Assembly (NCBI GenBank): GCA_037178625.1
Contig: CM074143.1
Span: 930,001-994,000, forward strand
Length of the DNA: 64,000 nt
Source of the DNA: Skeletonema tropicum
Lineage: Eukaryota > Bacillariophyta > Thalassiosirophyceae > Thalassiosirales > Thalassiosiraceae
Reading direction: 5' to 3'
This document shows positions 18,405 through 28,691 of the stretch, in pieces; position 1 is the stretch's first letter; every line of letters begins with the position of its first letter. The position numbers were made by a program, and so were the translations under genes. The notes beneath the pieces are model-generated. The model worked only from the letters and a program-made list of their open reading frames with translations. It did no database searches and had not been told where the DNA came from.

Positions 18405-19472
18405 TCAACTACAAGAGTGCAAACGTTTCTCGAGAACTTGGACGTTAAGGGTTTGTTCGTGATGGTTGGCTGGTTGGTCAGGCACTTCGATCTGTTGAAA
18501 ACTTCCCAATAAATTGCAAACCAACTGTCGTCGATTAAGACCGAAGCGGGACATAGATGATTCGTTGACCTGCTCTGGCAGTTGGACTTGAGAAAATCTC
18601 ACAGCTTGATTCCGAGCATCAACTTGGATGGTGCCTTTGTTGAGATACATCACTTTTTCGTAAATGATGTCTTCGTCTGGTATCTCTCCTTCATTCTTGA
18701 TACCAATGCAATCTGTCAAGAAGCTTCCAACAACTGCCCCGTCAGAGAGGTTTGATACCCTTTTTACCATCTCTGAGTTGCTAATGCCAAATCCTACTAC
18801 TAGTGGGAGGTCAGTCTTCGCTCGCACTCTAGCGACTTCATCGTCTAACCCCTTTGGGAGAGCGCCCCTTGCACCAGTTTTACCCTTGCAGCTGACAATG
18901 AAAGAAAGGTGCTAGCCATGCTAGCAAGGGTGGAAACACGGTCATCGCTGCTCCCAGGAAGTACGAGTGGGATGCTTGACAGATTGTACTTGTAGCAAAC
19001 CGAGTTGAAGGCCAATTCCTGCGCCCCTTCCTCGACACCAACAAGCAAGAATCCATTTGCGCCGCTCTTCGCCGCATCTTGGCACATTTTGTGAACATTG
19101 AAGTTGTATTCTTTCACCAAGCTTGAATAGTACCCCATGAGAATGATGGGAATAGTCAACCCCTGTGACCTTGCATTGGCCAAAATAAGCAGGCAATCTC
19201 TCATGCCGGTAGTTCCGTTATCGATTGCTATCTTGTGGCTCTCTTTGATAGTGTCGCCATCTGCGAATGGATTAGCACAAGGAATTCCGAGCTCGATTAT
19301 GTCGGCGCCTCCTTTCTGCATGGCGAGAAGAATGGCAACTGTTTTTGTGGGACTATCGTACCCGCCGCAAATGTAGGGAATTAGGGCAGCACGACCATGC
19401 TGCTTTGCTGCTGCGAATGCTCATGAATGCCTTTGATTCCAGCATTCATGTTAAGTAGGACTTGATACATAT
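18405..19472 (-). pseudogene. Tryptophan synthase alpha-domain relic, frameshifted
   Basis: Read on the minus strand this is a TrpA domain: QHGRAALIPYICGGYDSPTK, then GGADIIELGIPCANPFADGDTI with the catalytic Glu of IELG and Asp of FADG still present, then IPIILMGYYSS, and RAKTDLPLVVGFGISNSEMV with GAVVGSFL. It is broken in at least two places. Near 19420 a one-base change separates the leader (GIKGIHE) from FAAAKQHGRAAL. Near 18885 the frame changes between FLSLS and GKTGARGALPKGLDDEV. After the alpha domain comes SSMSRFG, which resembles the start of a TrpB domain, and then meaningless sequence to a stop at 18405. Fungi and many stramenopiles carry TrpA-TrpB as one fused polypeptide, so this looks like the truncated front end of such a gene. 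Two frameshifts and no beta domain argue against function. Confidence 0.72.
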
Positions 19473-19477
19473 TTTAA

Positions 19478-20366
19478 CAGCTTTCCGGGTATGGTCGCGC
19501 ATGCGCGACCATTTTTGCCACCTAGCTTCTTACGTAGTTAATAAAATAGCAACAACTAACATTTAGAAGACGTTCAGTGCAGTTATGAAAAGCGAAGAAG
19601 CAGCTCTTTCCATCGGTGTAGTCCACCGATAACGAAGCTCGACTATTTTGGCGGTTACAATGCAGGAAAGGCAACGGGTCAACATTTTTGTGTGTCAAAA
19701 ATCATCAAAAAAATAGCCGCCGGCCGCCGACCATGGCAGTTCTGGTGTTACTATGTCGCTTACAACCTGTTACATGCAGCATACCGCATATCCAACGAAA
19801 GCTCATGACATACCAAAACGGATAGTGTGCATAGCGTTGCATGAAATGGACAATATCACCGTCGGATCACCCCCTATATGTAGGCGGTATTTTTCTCCAT
19901 CACCGCATCGTCGGCCCTACACATAAGATAGATATGGGACGATTAAACCGGATCACCGACCGAACCAAGGCACCATACCTCGCGCATATGTTATTAGAAG
20001 AGATATGTATAGTCCGATCGGTTCGTAATAGCGTTTTATTGGCATAGAAGTGGCTATAGGAAGTGAGGCGGGTGCGTCGGGCGACGAAAAATATCGACCA
20101 GGTGTGTAGTACATAAGAGCATGGTATAAACAATGAATCCATGAACCCAGCTGTAACAATCGACTAACAACTACCATTACTATTGATCCGTGGCGTTGGA
20201 TTCATTAATATAGGCCATTGCTGTCAACAGGAGAGCATGGTAGGAAGCAGATCGGCCGCCATGGTTCGTAGGGAGAAGGTGTTTTTTTTGCAAGATAATA
20301 CTACGTACGACGGTAAAAGGGGCTAGGAAGAATGTTGGCGCAAAAAACCTTATACCCGGAAAGCTG
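19478..20366. mobile_element. TTAA-flanked inverted-repeat element (piggyBac- or Kolobok-like), 889 bp
   Basis: The left end CAGCTTTCCGGGTAT and its reverse complement at the right end are perfect, and both are flanked by TTAA (19474-19477 and 20367-20370), together a 19 bp inverted repeat. Weaker similarity continues inward (TTTTTGCCACC versus TTTTTTGCGCC). A perfect 22 bp palindrome sits at 19491-19512, just inside the left end. TTAA duplication is typical of piggyBac and also of Kolobok elements. No transposase frame is visible, so it would be non-autonomous. It abuts the 5' end of the trpA relic. Confidence 0.65.
19491..19512. repeat. Perfect 22 bp palindrome
   Basis: The half-site is ATGGTCGCGCA followed immediately by its reverse complement. 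It lies inside the left terminus of the TTAA element and is absent from the right terminus. Confidence 0.9.
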
Positions 20367-20370
20367 TTAA

Positions 20371-21868
20371 TGACTACCTCGTGTTGAGCCAAAATCTTCA
20401 TGCCGATTGCTATGACATAATGTCGTAAGTTAGCAGAACTGAGGTTATCGCAATGACCACTACTTAAATCTACCAGCGCAGAGATCGAGGAGAATTTTCT
20501 TCGAAACGATACCGTACTCACGTTCACGTCGACGTCGGCAATGTGGGACTGAATGGTAGGAGGCCTACCTGCGAGTCAGGGATTTAGTTGATTCCATTTC
20601 ATTGGGTCATTTAAGTCATTATTTCCAGAAACATGCGTGTTGGAACTCGATCAAGAAATAGCGATGATTGAGGTTGATTAGATGAAAAGGCAGAAGAAAA
20701 ATGACTACATATATACCTCGTTCAACAAAGAAAAAATGACCTGTGGGACTTCATTTCTACCACCTGAACCTGCGAAGTTGATTCCATTTTTTCATTGGGT
20801 CTTAATCCCCGGAATGTATCTATGTAGCCAAAAATTGAGACAAATACTGGATTGGATTGGGGGCGGGATACCGGAGCCTGCTCTAGGTACCTAAGTAGAG
20901 TGTAGAGATATATCACAGCCCTCTACCCTTACTAGAGACATATCACACCTCAGTCATTTGCGTGGGATGGACGGGTCTGCCGGTCTGCACACGTACAACG
21001 TGACACACTCTACCACGCCCACGTACAACGTGACAAACTCTACCCACGCCTACGTCCTACGTTAGAGCTAAAAAATGACCTGTGATGTGGGACTTCATTT
21101 CTACTCCTACCTACCACCTGAACCTGAAAAGTTGATTCCATTTTTCACGGGGTTTGGAGGGCTAATCCCCGGTAGGTGCGGTACTAGCCAAAAATTGAGA
21201 CAAATACTGGGATACTCATCGGAGGGCTGCTAGGTAGAGTGTAGAGAAGTATCACAGCCCTCTACCCTTACTAGAGACATACACCTCAGTCATAATAGAC
21301 ACCCGTAAGTACCGGTCAGACAAGTTCAGATAATTAGGAGAGAAAGTTCCAGAAGTGAAAGTATTGCGCAACTAAACGTTTAAATGACCTTGACGTGTTG
21401 GAACTCGATCAAGAAATAGCGACGACGTTGATTAGATGAAAAGTCATGAAGAAAAATGACCTCGTTCAACACGTGTATCGATATTGTGAAGACGAAGCCA
21501 CAATGACGTTCCTTGTGACGTCGACAAGAATGATCTTGCACATGCAGCGGATGTGTAGGAAGATTTGGGCTTCCACTTCTTCAAGTCTTCCCTCTTCTGA
21601 CTTGGAAAATCAGAAGAATTTTGCGTTACTGAGATCAATCATAATTTCCATTTTGTGCAAAACGTCAAAGAGGTAAGTAAACTAAAGCATGTAATGCCAT
21701 CCAAGTTGGATGAGCTGCCTCTATTGTGAACTTCAGGGTAAAAATAGACGTTCAGCAGTCGTTTGCTGAAACTCCAAAACCCCATCTCTTTCTTTACTAA
21801 CGTATTGTATTTGCCTTTTTATAGAATTTCTCTCAGGACTCAGGAACGCCATCTATCACATCATCAGA
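20371..21868. other. Gene-poor region upstream of the haloperoxidase-like gene
   Basis: About 1.5 kb that holds the degenerate duplications and no gene I can support. The promoter of the gene starting at 21869 should lie at the right end. Confidence 0.5.
20637..21472. repeat. Degenerate direct duplications in an A-B-B'-A' order
   Basis: Block A (20637-20735, starting gtgttggaactcgatcaaga) recurs at 21393-21472. Block B (20736-20957, with gggacttcatttctacc, agccaaaaattgagacaaat and cacagccctctacccttact) recurs at 21070-21294. All copies are in the same orientation with indels. Between them cgtacaacgtgacacactctacc is duplicated at about 20991 and 21021. No coding frame is evident, so these are probably old mobile-element fragments. 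Confidence 0.75.
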
Positions 21869-23593
21869 ATGAAAGCTAACTCTCTCCTACTAGCGCTTCT
21901 TGCCGCTACTTCGAACTTGAACTTGAGCATGGCGAAGAAGAAGGACAAGAAGGACAAGAAAGATAAGAAAGGCCCTCCTCCTGGACCTCCCTTTTCTCCA
22001 GAAATATTCTATGTCTTGGCCGGAATCAAGGCACTAACTCCTGTAATCAAGGATTACGAGACCCCAATTGCGTCCCGCTTTGCTAGCTACTACGATGCCA
22101 GCATGTGGAATTGTGTAGCTGCCTTTTCAGACAGCTACATGGATTCTCTCACAAAGCTTCGACCATCAATTGTCTCCATGGATCCAGCTTCGCATACTAC
22201 CAAGGACCGTGCTGCTTGTTTGACCCAAGCAACAGCGTCGCTAACTGATCTCTTCTTTAGTGGCAACGATGCTTATCTGACAGAGATGAATCAGTTCGAA
22301 GAACTTGTCATCGAAGGTGAGGTACCTGCCAACATGAAGGATTGCTTAGCATCTACGAGTAGCAGCCGCCGGAATCTGCGCGCGGGAAGGCACCTTTCCG
22401 ATGTTGATACCTGCCTTGAGGAGATTGCTCAACAGATGAACTACGACCCAACTACAATGGGTCATGTCGTTGCCTTGCAGACGTATGCATACGCAATTGA
22501 TGATGGGTTCAATATGCTGGGAACTGACGATGGATATACCTCCAGCTGCCGTGCATATTCCGATACTTCTTGATACGAACCTGTCAATGCCGCGGGAAGG
22601 TGGCAACCTCTTATTGACGACAATGGGAAGGGCTTCTTTTACGAGCAGAAGTTTGTGACACCGCACATCGGAACGAAGGCCAAGTTTAGATTCCTCCCCG
22701 AGTCCGATCGTGAAGAACGCATCGTTCGTGAGCCTGTCTACTCTGAAAGTAGAGAAGCTGAGATGGAAGCAGTCATCGCACAAATGGCTCTTCTTGATGA
22801 TTACAAGAAAGTTGAGATTGAGGCCTTTGATGACAAGTTGTACACTACAACCCACATTGTCGGAGCTTTTGTGAACAAACTTCTTCAAGACGGATACGTC
22901 GATGATGAACTTGGACAAGTTGGCTACATCCTTTCTCTTGAGCGCCTACTCCATTTTGTCCAAGGACTCACTGCCGTAGAGTTGGATAGTATTATCATTG
23001 CTTGGAAGGAGAAGGCAAGCTTTGATTTGGTCCGCCCAACTAGTGTTGTCAAGGAACGTGGTGATGAAGAGATTACTACTTGGGCTCTAAACAGTGGCAT
23101 CACTACATTCAAGGCTCGTGATTTTGAGGCTTATATGCGTGTCATGGTGAGTGTTGTTTCTTGCTTGAATGGCTAAGCACACCACTCGCGTTTGCAGAAT
23201 CTTGTCTGAAATCATTCTCACTACTATTTTCATTTGTTCATCAAAACTCATTAGCCACATCCTGAGTATACAAGTGGCTCATCCTGCCTTTTTGAGGCAG
23301 TAAAAGATTACGTCAATGACTACCTCGTTGAACTAGGCTTGAATTCCACCTCATTTCCGATCACTTTCCCTCCTGTGAATCCTGGAGAGAGTAAGGTTGA
23401 GCCTGGCATCACGCCTAACTCTACCATTACGCTGCAGTACGGTTCTATTGATGAGATGGGTGATGCTGGATGCCAGTCTCGTTTCAATGGAGGCATGCAT
23501 TTCTATGATAGCGTCCCTGCAGGTATCGAGCTTTGCTCGGGTATTGGAAGCCATGGAGTTCCATGTGAGATTGAAATGGGTTTGTTTGTGTAG
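21869..23593 (+). pseudogene. Vanadium-haloperoxidase/PAP2-like secreted protein with an in-frame TGA
   Basis: Exons 21869-23146 and 23255-23593 with a 108 nt intron (GTGAGT...TTAG). The frame is continuous over 538 codons except for one TGA at 22571-22573, directly followed in the same frame by YEPVNAAGRWQPLIDDNGKGFFY and the rest of the domain. The N-terminus is a secretion signal followed by a Lys-rich stretch. Family hallmarks: KASFDLVRP (K-x6-RP) in exon 1, HPEYTSGSS at the start of exon 2 and SRFNGGMHFYD near the end. The PAP2/haloperoxidase superfamily binds vanadate or phosphate with these motifs. Here the usual PSGH is TSGS, so the general acid His is missing, and the last motif has HxxD spacing. 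Either the gene is inactivated, the TGA is an assembly error, or readthrough occurs. An acid-phosphatase-like role is also possible. Confidence 0.7.
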
Positions 23594-24303
23594 TTTGGAT
23601 TTTGAAGAGGTACGAGGTACGGACACAAACAAATTCAAATCGTAATATTGTAAGGCAAATTTTAGTAGGAGAGTATTTTCCAGTGACTTTGTCTTGTGCA
23701 TGCATGGCATTTGATGATGTATGTAGGTAGATGGGTTGACTCTACCAATGCAATTGCCCACTCGCACTCCAACTCGTGTCGTCTTCACATCTCCGTGCTC
23801 CACTATGTACATATCAGCTCGTCATCTTCTCCATTTTGCTCGATTGAGCTTCGCCCATCAAAGCAAGGAACATACCATCACCTAGCACAGGTGACAAGAG
23901 GAGTGCGGACTTGCCACTGAACTAGAGATACCTAGACTGCACTCCTCTTATTACCTAAAATGGGCAAGTTCAGATCCAGCTTGCCCAGTAAACAGCTCCT
24001 GAATACCATCCTAAACTAATCACTTATTTATCTTAAAAAAAAAAAAGGGCAAGGGCATCTGCTTCAAAAAAGAACAGATGCAAGATGCGAACAAACACAT
24101 CGCGCATCTTCAAAATGATGAGAATTCTGTTGCCGACGATATCATTATTTTCATTCAGTAGTCAGTAGCAGCAGTAGCGTTGAGATAACATCGCCACAAC
24201 CCAGCAGTTATCAATAAAAGGAAGATCGCTTACTATAGGAGGCTCTGTTCTGAAGAATAATTTTGCAGCCCGCTCTCACTGTAGTAATCAAAAGTCATAA
24301 TAA
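23594..24303. other. Intergenic region
   Basis: About 710 bp between two plus-strand genes. A weak inverted repeat (caagaggagtgc near 23893, gcactcctctt near 23939) and an A-tract near 24035 are present. No gene was recognised. Confidence 0.4.
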
Positions 24304-25569
24304 ATGAAAATGCTGCTTCCAAATCTACTCCGCGCACAACCAACTCTGTCGAACAATGCTGCTTCTTTGATAACAAGACGATGCATGTCATCTACCACAA
24401 GTAGATTCAATCACCCATCGACATCATCCAAATCATCAGACGCCATCACCGATGATATCGATACCAACAACAGCAGCATCGGCGACGACGTCGTGTCCCA
24501 GCAGATGCAGATACTCGATGAACGGACTCTTCTCACCCAATTATCACCACTCAAACGTATCTTATGCCTCTGTCCCGTCCCACTTGGTCGGGGACGAGTC
24601 TCTTGGTCTGGAGGTGACGTATTGGCAACCACCACCACCTCTCAACCGCCACCACCACCACAACAACAACAAACGATCAATCTAGATTTTCAAACACAGC
24701 ATTCCAATAAACGAACGACTATGATGATGCAACAACTTGCACCACCACCATCACCGTCGCCTCCAAAAGTTGGCAAATATCGATACGGAGAACGATTCGC
24801 AATTGGTGTAGCAGTCAGTGATCCATATTTAACCCATGCTGTACCAATCCAATTGAACCGTAAAACTGCACCCATGGACGACAACAACCACAACAATACT
24901 CACTTTACCGCCGAAATCGTCCCAACATTCAAAGGAGACATGCACAACCTCCCAACATCCTCACCCATCTTCCACACCAACTTACCCTACTTCCGAAAAG
25001 ACTTTTTACAACACATTGGACATACAGATATTGGTGCAATCGTTTTGGCCCTACCGATGGACGAATCGAGTAGGAATAATGCGTTTTGTCCCATGCCGAC
25101 CAAGTTACAGTTGGAGGAGGAGCGACAGTCCGAGGAGGTTCGTGAGTGTTTGTTTGGATTGTTGCAGAATTATGTGAGTAGTAGTAGTATGGATGAGGAT
25201 ACTGATGGAGCGTTGGATAGCAGCAGCAGCACGAACATCCAAGGAGAGGATGATAGTGTACCGTTCTTTGGTCCACTCAATGTTCAAGGACGTATCAACA
25301 TTCGACTCAGCGTCTCCGATGTCCTCTCGAAGGCATCTGAAAATGGGAATTGGGATCATCTTGTTCGAGGAATACAACGTACTCATCAAGCCAGTAGTGG
25401 ACGTAGCCGTATCTATCCATCCATGTCACAAAGTAGAAACTTTGGTGCAAGTCATGAGGAAGATGCCAATAGTGGTGCAATGAGTGTTTCACCAGAGATG
25501 CATGCGGCTGTAGCGTTGAATGCAATGTTGGAAAGGCATACAAGTGGTTTTCACAATAGCTTCTTTTGA
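24304..25569 (+). CDS. Divergent YqgF/RuvX-like protein, possibly organellar
   Basis: A 421-residue single-exon protein. The first ~50 residues are basic and Ser-rich (LLRAQPTLSNNAASLITRRCMSS), suggesting mitochondrial targeting. Three segments match the order found in YqgF/RuvX Holliday-junction-resolvase-like proteins: ERFAIGVAVSDPYLTHAVPI (GVAVSD at 168-173), IGAIVLALPMDESS, and SPEMHAAVALNAMLERH near the C-terminus, which corresponds to the DAxAAxxILxxYL helix. Low-complexity Pro/Gln and Ser/Asp inserts separate them. The first catalytic Asp (normally LDxG before GVAVSD) is not obvious; the sequence there is KYRYGERFAIG. YqgF proteins act in rRNA 5' processing or DNA junction resolution. 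The assignment rests on short motifs only, and catalytic activity is doubtful. Confidence 0.5.
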   Translation: MKMLLPNLLRAQPTLSNNAASLITRRCMSSTTSRFNHPSTSSKSSDAITDDIDTNNSSIGDDVVSQQMQILDERTLLTQLSPLKRILCLCPVPLGRGRVSWSGGDVLATTTTSQPPPPPQQQQTINLDFQTQHSNKRTTMMMQQLAPPPSPSPPKVGKYRYGERFAIGVAVSDPYLTHAVPIQLNRKTAPMDDNNHNNTHFTAEIVPTFKGDMHNLPTSSPIFHTNLPYFRKDFLQHIGHTDIGAIVLALPMDESSRNNAFCPMPTKLQLEEERQSEEVRECLFGLLQNYVSSSSMDEDTDGALDSSSSTNIQGEDDSVPFFGPLNVQGRINIRLSVSDVLSKASENGNWDHLVRGIQRTHQASSGRSRIYPSMSQSRNFGASHEEDANSGAMSVSPEMHAAVALNAMLERHTSGFHNSFF

Positions 25570-26243
25570 GTGACTGACTATCTGTGTGTGGGGGCATATG
25601 TACTGTTTACTTCTTACTCTTGTGAGTGTGTATAAAGAGAAATGGTTTTAGAAGTAGTGTATACATACAGAAACAGAAAACAGTTGGAGCTAGCGGTACA
25701 ATACTTATGATCAATTGTTTGTTATGTTTTCATTTTCATGGGAGTTGAAATTTTTTGGTCCAAGCGTTTTTTGTTTTTGAGCACAAGAACAAGCTAACCC
25801 ATGAGTTTATGAACATAATTAGGACAGAATCACAAACAAGACTATCCTCCCACAAAGATAGATTTAATATGTAAAATATTCCACAAAGGTTTTGCATTGT
25901 GGCAGACTCAGAAGAACCAAGGGAATCATTTATATTTCCTTATTGTGTACTCCTACCATCAAAGTGGCTAAAATCTCACGAGTTAGTAGAAAAAGAAGTC
26001 CCAACAAGAGGAAGTCCCTATTAATAAATTTCATTTTACTGACAATCGCGGGTAAAAACTTTTTTGGACGGACATCGATTTCCACCACAACCATGGCGCA
26101 AGCAATTCACAAGCGTCACAGACATATACCTCAATCACGTTACACAACATTTCTGTAAAATGATTCACCAATGGCCACTACCACTACAACTCCAAAGAAG
26201 CATCTAATTATTAACTTCATTACCATAATCATCACAAAAAATA
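25570..26243. other. Intergenic region
   Basis: About 670 bp, AT-rich, between two plus-strand genes. No gene or repeat was recognised. Confidence 0.4.
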
Positions 26244-28691
26244 ATGAATTATAGCGGTGGTCCCAGCGGCGGTGGCAACACAGCCGACGGATGGGAGGCA
26301 CTCCTCCTCAATAGCTTTTATGGCACCCTTACTACAGCAAATAATGCAGGAGGAGCTGAAGCAAATACTAATGGCGATAATACTAATTCCACAGTGAACG
26401 ACCAAGCTGCTGCAGCATCAGGGGGATATGATGGCAGTGGAGGGGCAGGGGCATACGATCCAAATTCATATGCAGCCTATTTGCAAAATTCTGTGGCGGA
26501 TAATTATTACAATGGAGGAGGTGGAGGAGGTGGTGGCAGTGCTGGTGTCAATAATTCCACAATAAATTATGGGAATGGTGGTGGTGGGTATTCATTGACA
26601 ATGCCTGCCTCGCCAATTCATCAACCGACCACTGCCCCGGCTGCTGCTGCTGCTGCTGCTGCGGGGGGAGGACATCCAACTCAACAATATGCACCTCATC
26701 CTCCCCCGGAACATCATCACCATCATCATCATCATCCTACTGCTCCGGCACAATCGCCATATCTTCATTATGAACCAGCGCCGGTGGCAGCAGCAGCAGC
26801 TGATCCATATGCAAATTATAATGCATTTGTTACCAACACGAGGGGTATGCATCATCAACAACAATATGCGGAAGATTTATGTGATGCGTTATTACAGGGG
26901 TTAGAGGAACCCAGTTTAAATTCACTGCACGGAGTAGGGGGATCCGCTGCTGTAAATGGGGGAAATTATAGTAACTATCATCAACAACAGCAGCAGCAAC
27001 AACAACAACCACCACCACCATTTACAACAATGAGAGGAAATGGTGGGGGAGGAATTTACATGGGAGGAGGAGGATCACAAATATCATCACAACCATCCAA
27101 TCATCAAAACACAGCAGCAAACTCATATATTCACATGGCTAATCAACAGCAGCAGCAGCAACATCATCATCATCGTCAACGTCCACCATCCAAAACTACT
27201 ACAACACGAAAACACCAACCCTCACGACAACGCTCTTCCACATCATCCAAACGAGCCTCCGCAACCACATCCTCCACAGCCATATCTTCTTCTCCCACCA
27301 CATCCTCCTCCTCCACCTTCTACCACCGCTCTCATCCCAACGAAACAGATCACTCCTCCCAACCAGTCCAACAAATCGATCCACTCCTCGAAACAATCAC
27401 CCTCCAAGTCTCGTCCGTTTCCCTCCAACCCCTCTCGGGCAATCAGGTAGTAACACACATTCGTACCAAAACTGATGATGTTACCACACGTTTCATCCCC
27501 TGTGTTGATTTTCTTGTCAATTGTCAACAAGAACTCCGTCAGGGCCTTCAGATAGCCCAGCGACGTCGTGTGACCAATCATGGACGGGGGACACGTACCA
27601 CACCCAATATGACTCCCCGTCAATTTCACAATACGTACGTGGCACCACTCCCCCGACGATTTGAACGATCCAATCAAAGTATCATGGCACGTGACCATCT
27701 CTCCAATGCCAAGACTCAATTACAACAATTGGTCAAGGATAGTGCCGCGGCTATACCCCAGGGATGTGATCATGTCAAGAATGCCTTTTTGGGGGGGATG
27801 CGTGAAAATGAATCATGGGGATTACGCAAATGGCTCTCCAAGCATGGGGGGGCAGGCTCGATATGTAATGATCTCGAGGAGGTAATGCGGACTGTCAAAA
27901 GTTTAAAAAAGGAGGAACACACCACAAAGCGTTTGGCCGAGATGCTCCGTCCCATTGCCATGCAGGCACATGAACGATTAAAGAAGGATGTCCCCCAAGC
28001 CTATCAGGAACAAAGTTCGGCACATCCGTATTTACCATTCTTTCATCGATTAGAGGCGTGTTTGAAACAAATGGCCACATATGATCCGGAAGATGATGAT
28101 GTGATTTGTTTAGATGATAGTGATGATGAAGCGGATGTTGTGGCGGTGGTCAATAATACGCATCAGAAGAAGTCTCCCCCTATGAAGAGTAGTAGTAATT
28201 CTGCAATCAAGGAGAGTAGTGCCAGTGGTGGTAGTAATAGTTTGAATTCGACTCCGGTGAAACGAAGGAGTGGAAGTGATTTTAATACTGCCATGGATGA
28301 AGGTGGGAGTTGGAAGAGGTCAAGGGGTGGTGGTGGTGGTGGTGAGGAGGTGAAATTGTCGTCTTCTTCGTCACCGATGAAGAAGAAGGAACAAGAGATA
28401 ATATGCTTGGATGATTCAAGTGACGAAGAAGAAGAAGAGGAGGATGGTGGTGCTACTACTGCAATAAAAGGAACTATACCGACAATACCACCTCCTCCGC
28501 CACAAGCAGCAGCAGCAGCATCAGTTGCAAAACCATGGCGATGTACCGAATGCACATTCCTAAATTCCTCATCCTCCACCAAATGTGAAATGTGTCAAGA
28601 TGAAGATTGTTCGGATGGTGCAGATGAATTGGCCAATTTTTTAGGTGGTAGTTTCCTTGTTGGGAATGGTTCTGGACATTCTTATACATAA
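26244..28691 (+). CDS. Low-complexity protein with two SIM-like motifs and a RanBP2-type zinc finger
   Basis: An 815-residue single-exon protein. Residues 1 to about 380 are low-complexity: poly-Gly, poly-Ala, a run of His near 160, poly-Gln near 250, and Ser/Thr tracts. Residues ~385-615 form a more ordered, mostly helical region of unknown family (LLETITLQVSSVSLQPLSG, then GCDHVKNAFLGGMRENESWGLRKWLSKHG). Two almost identical acidic motifs follow: VICLDDSDDE at residue 620 and IICLDDSSDEEEEEE at 719, each a hydrophobic V/I-I-x-L core next to acidic Ser, the form of SUMO-interacting motifs. At the C-terminus, WRCTECTFLNSSSSTKCEMCQ (from residue 765) is a RanBP2/NZF zinc finger (W-x-C-x2-C-x10-C-x2-C), a fold that often binds ubiquitin. 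This suggests a nuclear reader or scaffold in SUMO/ubiquitin signalling. No enzymatic domain is visible. Confidence 0.7.
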   Translation: MNYSGGPSGGGNTADGWEALLLNSFYGTLTTANNAGGAEANTNGDNTNSTVNDQAAAASGGYDGSGGAGAYDPNSYAAYLQNSVADNYYNGGGGGGGGSAGVNNSTINYGNGGGGYSLTMPASPIHQPTTAPAAAAAAAAGGGHPTQQYAPHPPPEHHHHHHHHPTAPAQSPYLHYEPAPVAAAAADPYANYNAFVTNTRGMHHQQQYAEDLCDALLQGLEEPSLNSLHGVGGSAAVNGGNYSNYHQQQQQQQQQPPPPFTTMRGNGGGGIYMGGGGSQISSQPSNHQNTAANSYIHMANQQQQQQHHHHRQRPPSKTTTTRKHQPSRQRSSTSSKRASATTSSTAISSSPTTSSSSTFYHRSHPNETDHSSQPVQQIDPLLETITLQVSSVSLQPLSGNQVVTHIRTKTDDVTTRFIPCVDFLVNCQQELRQGLQIAQRRRVTNHGRGTRTTPNMTPRQFHNTYVAPLPRRFERSNQSIMARDHLSNAKTQLQQLVKDSAAAIPQGCDHVKNAFLGGMRENESWGLRKWLSKHGGAGSICNDLEEVMRTVKSLKKEEHTTKRLAEMLRPIAMQAHERLKKDVPQAYQEQSSAHPYLPFFHRLEACLKQMATYDPEDDDVICLDDSDDEADVVAVVNNTHQKKSPPMKSSSNSAIKESSASGGSNSLNSTPVKRRSGSDFNTAMDEGGSWKRSRGGGGGGEEVKLSSSSSPMKKKEQEIICLDDSSDEEEEEEDGGATTAIKGTIPTIPPPPPQAAAAASVAKPWRCTECTFLNSSSSTKCEMCQDEDCSDGADELANFLGGSFLVGNGSGHSYT

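Noticed and set aside
22571..22573. TGA as a selenocysteine codon in the haloperoxidase-like gene
   Set aside because: The family is not known to use selenocysteine, the position is not a redox site, and I could not identify a SECIS element.
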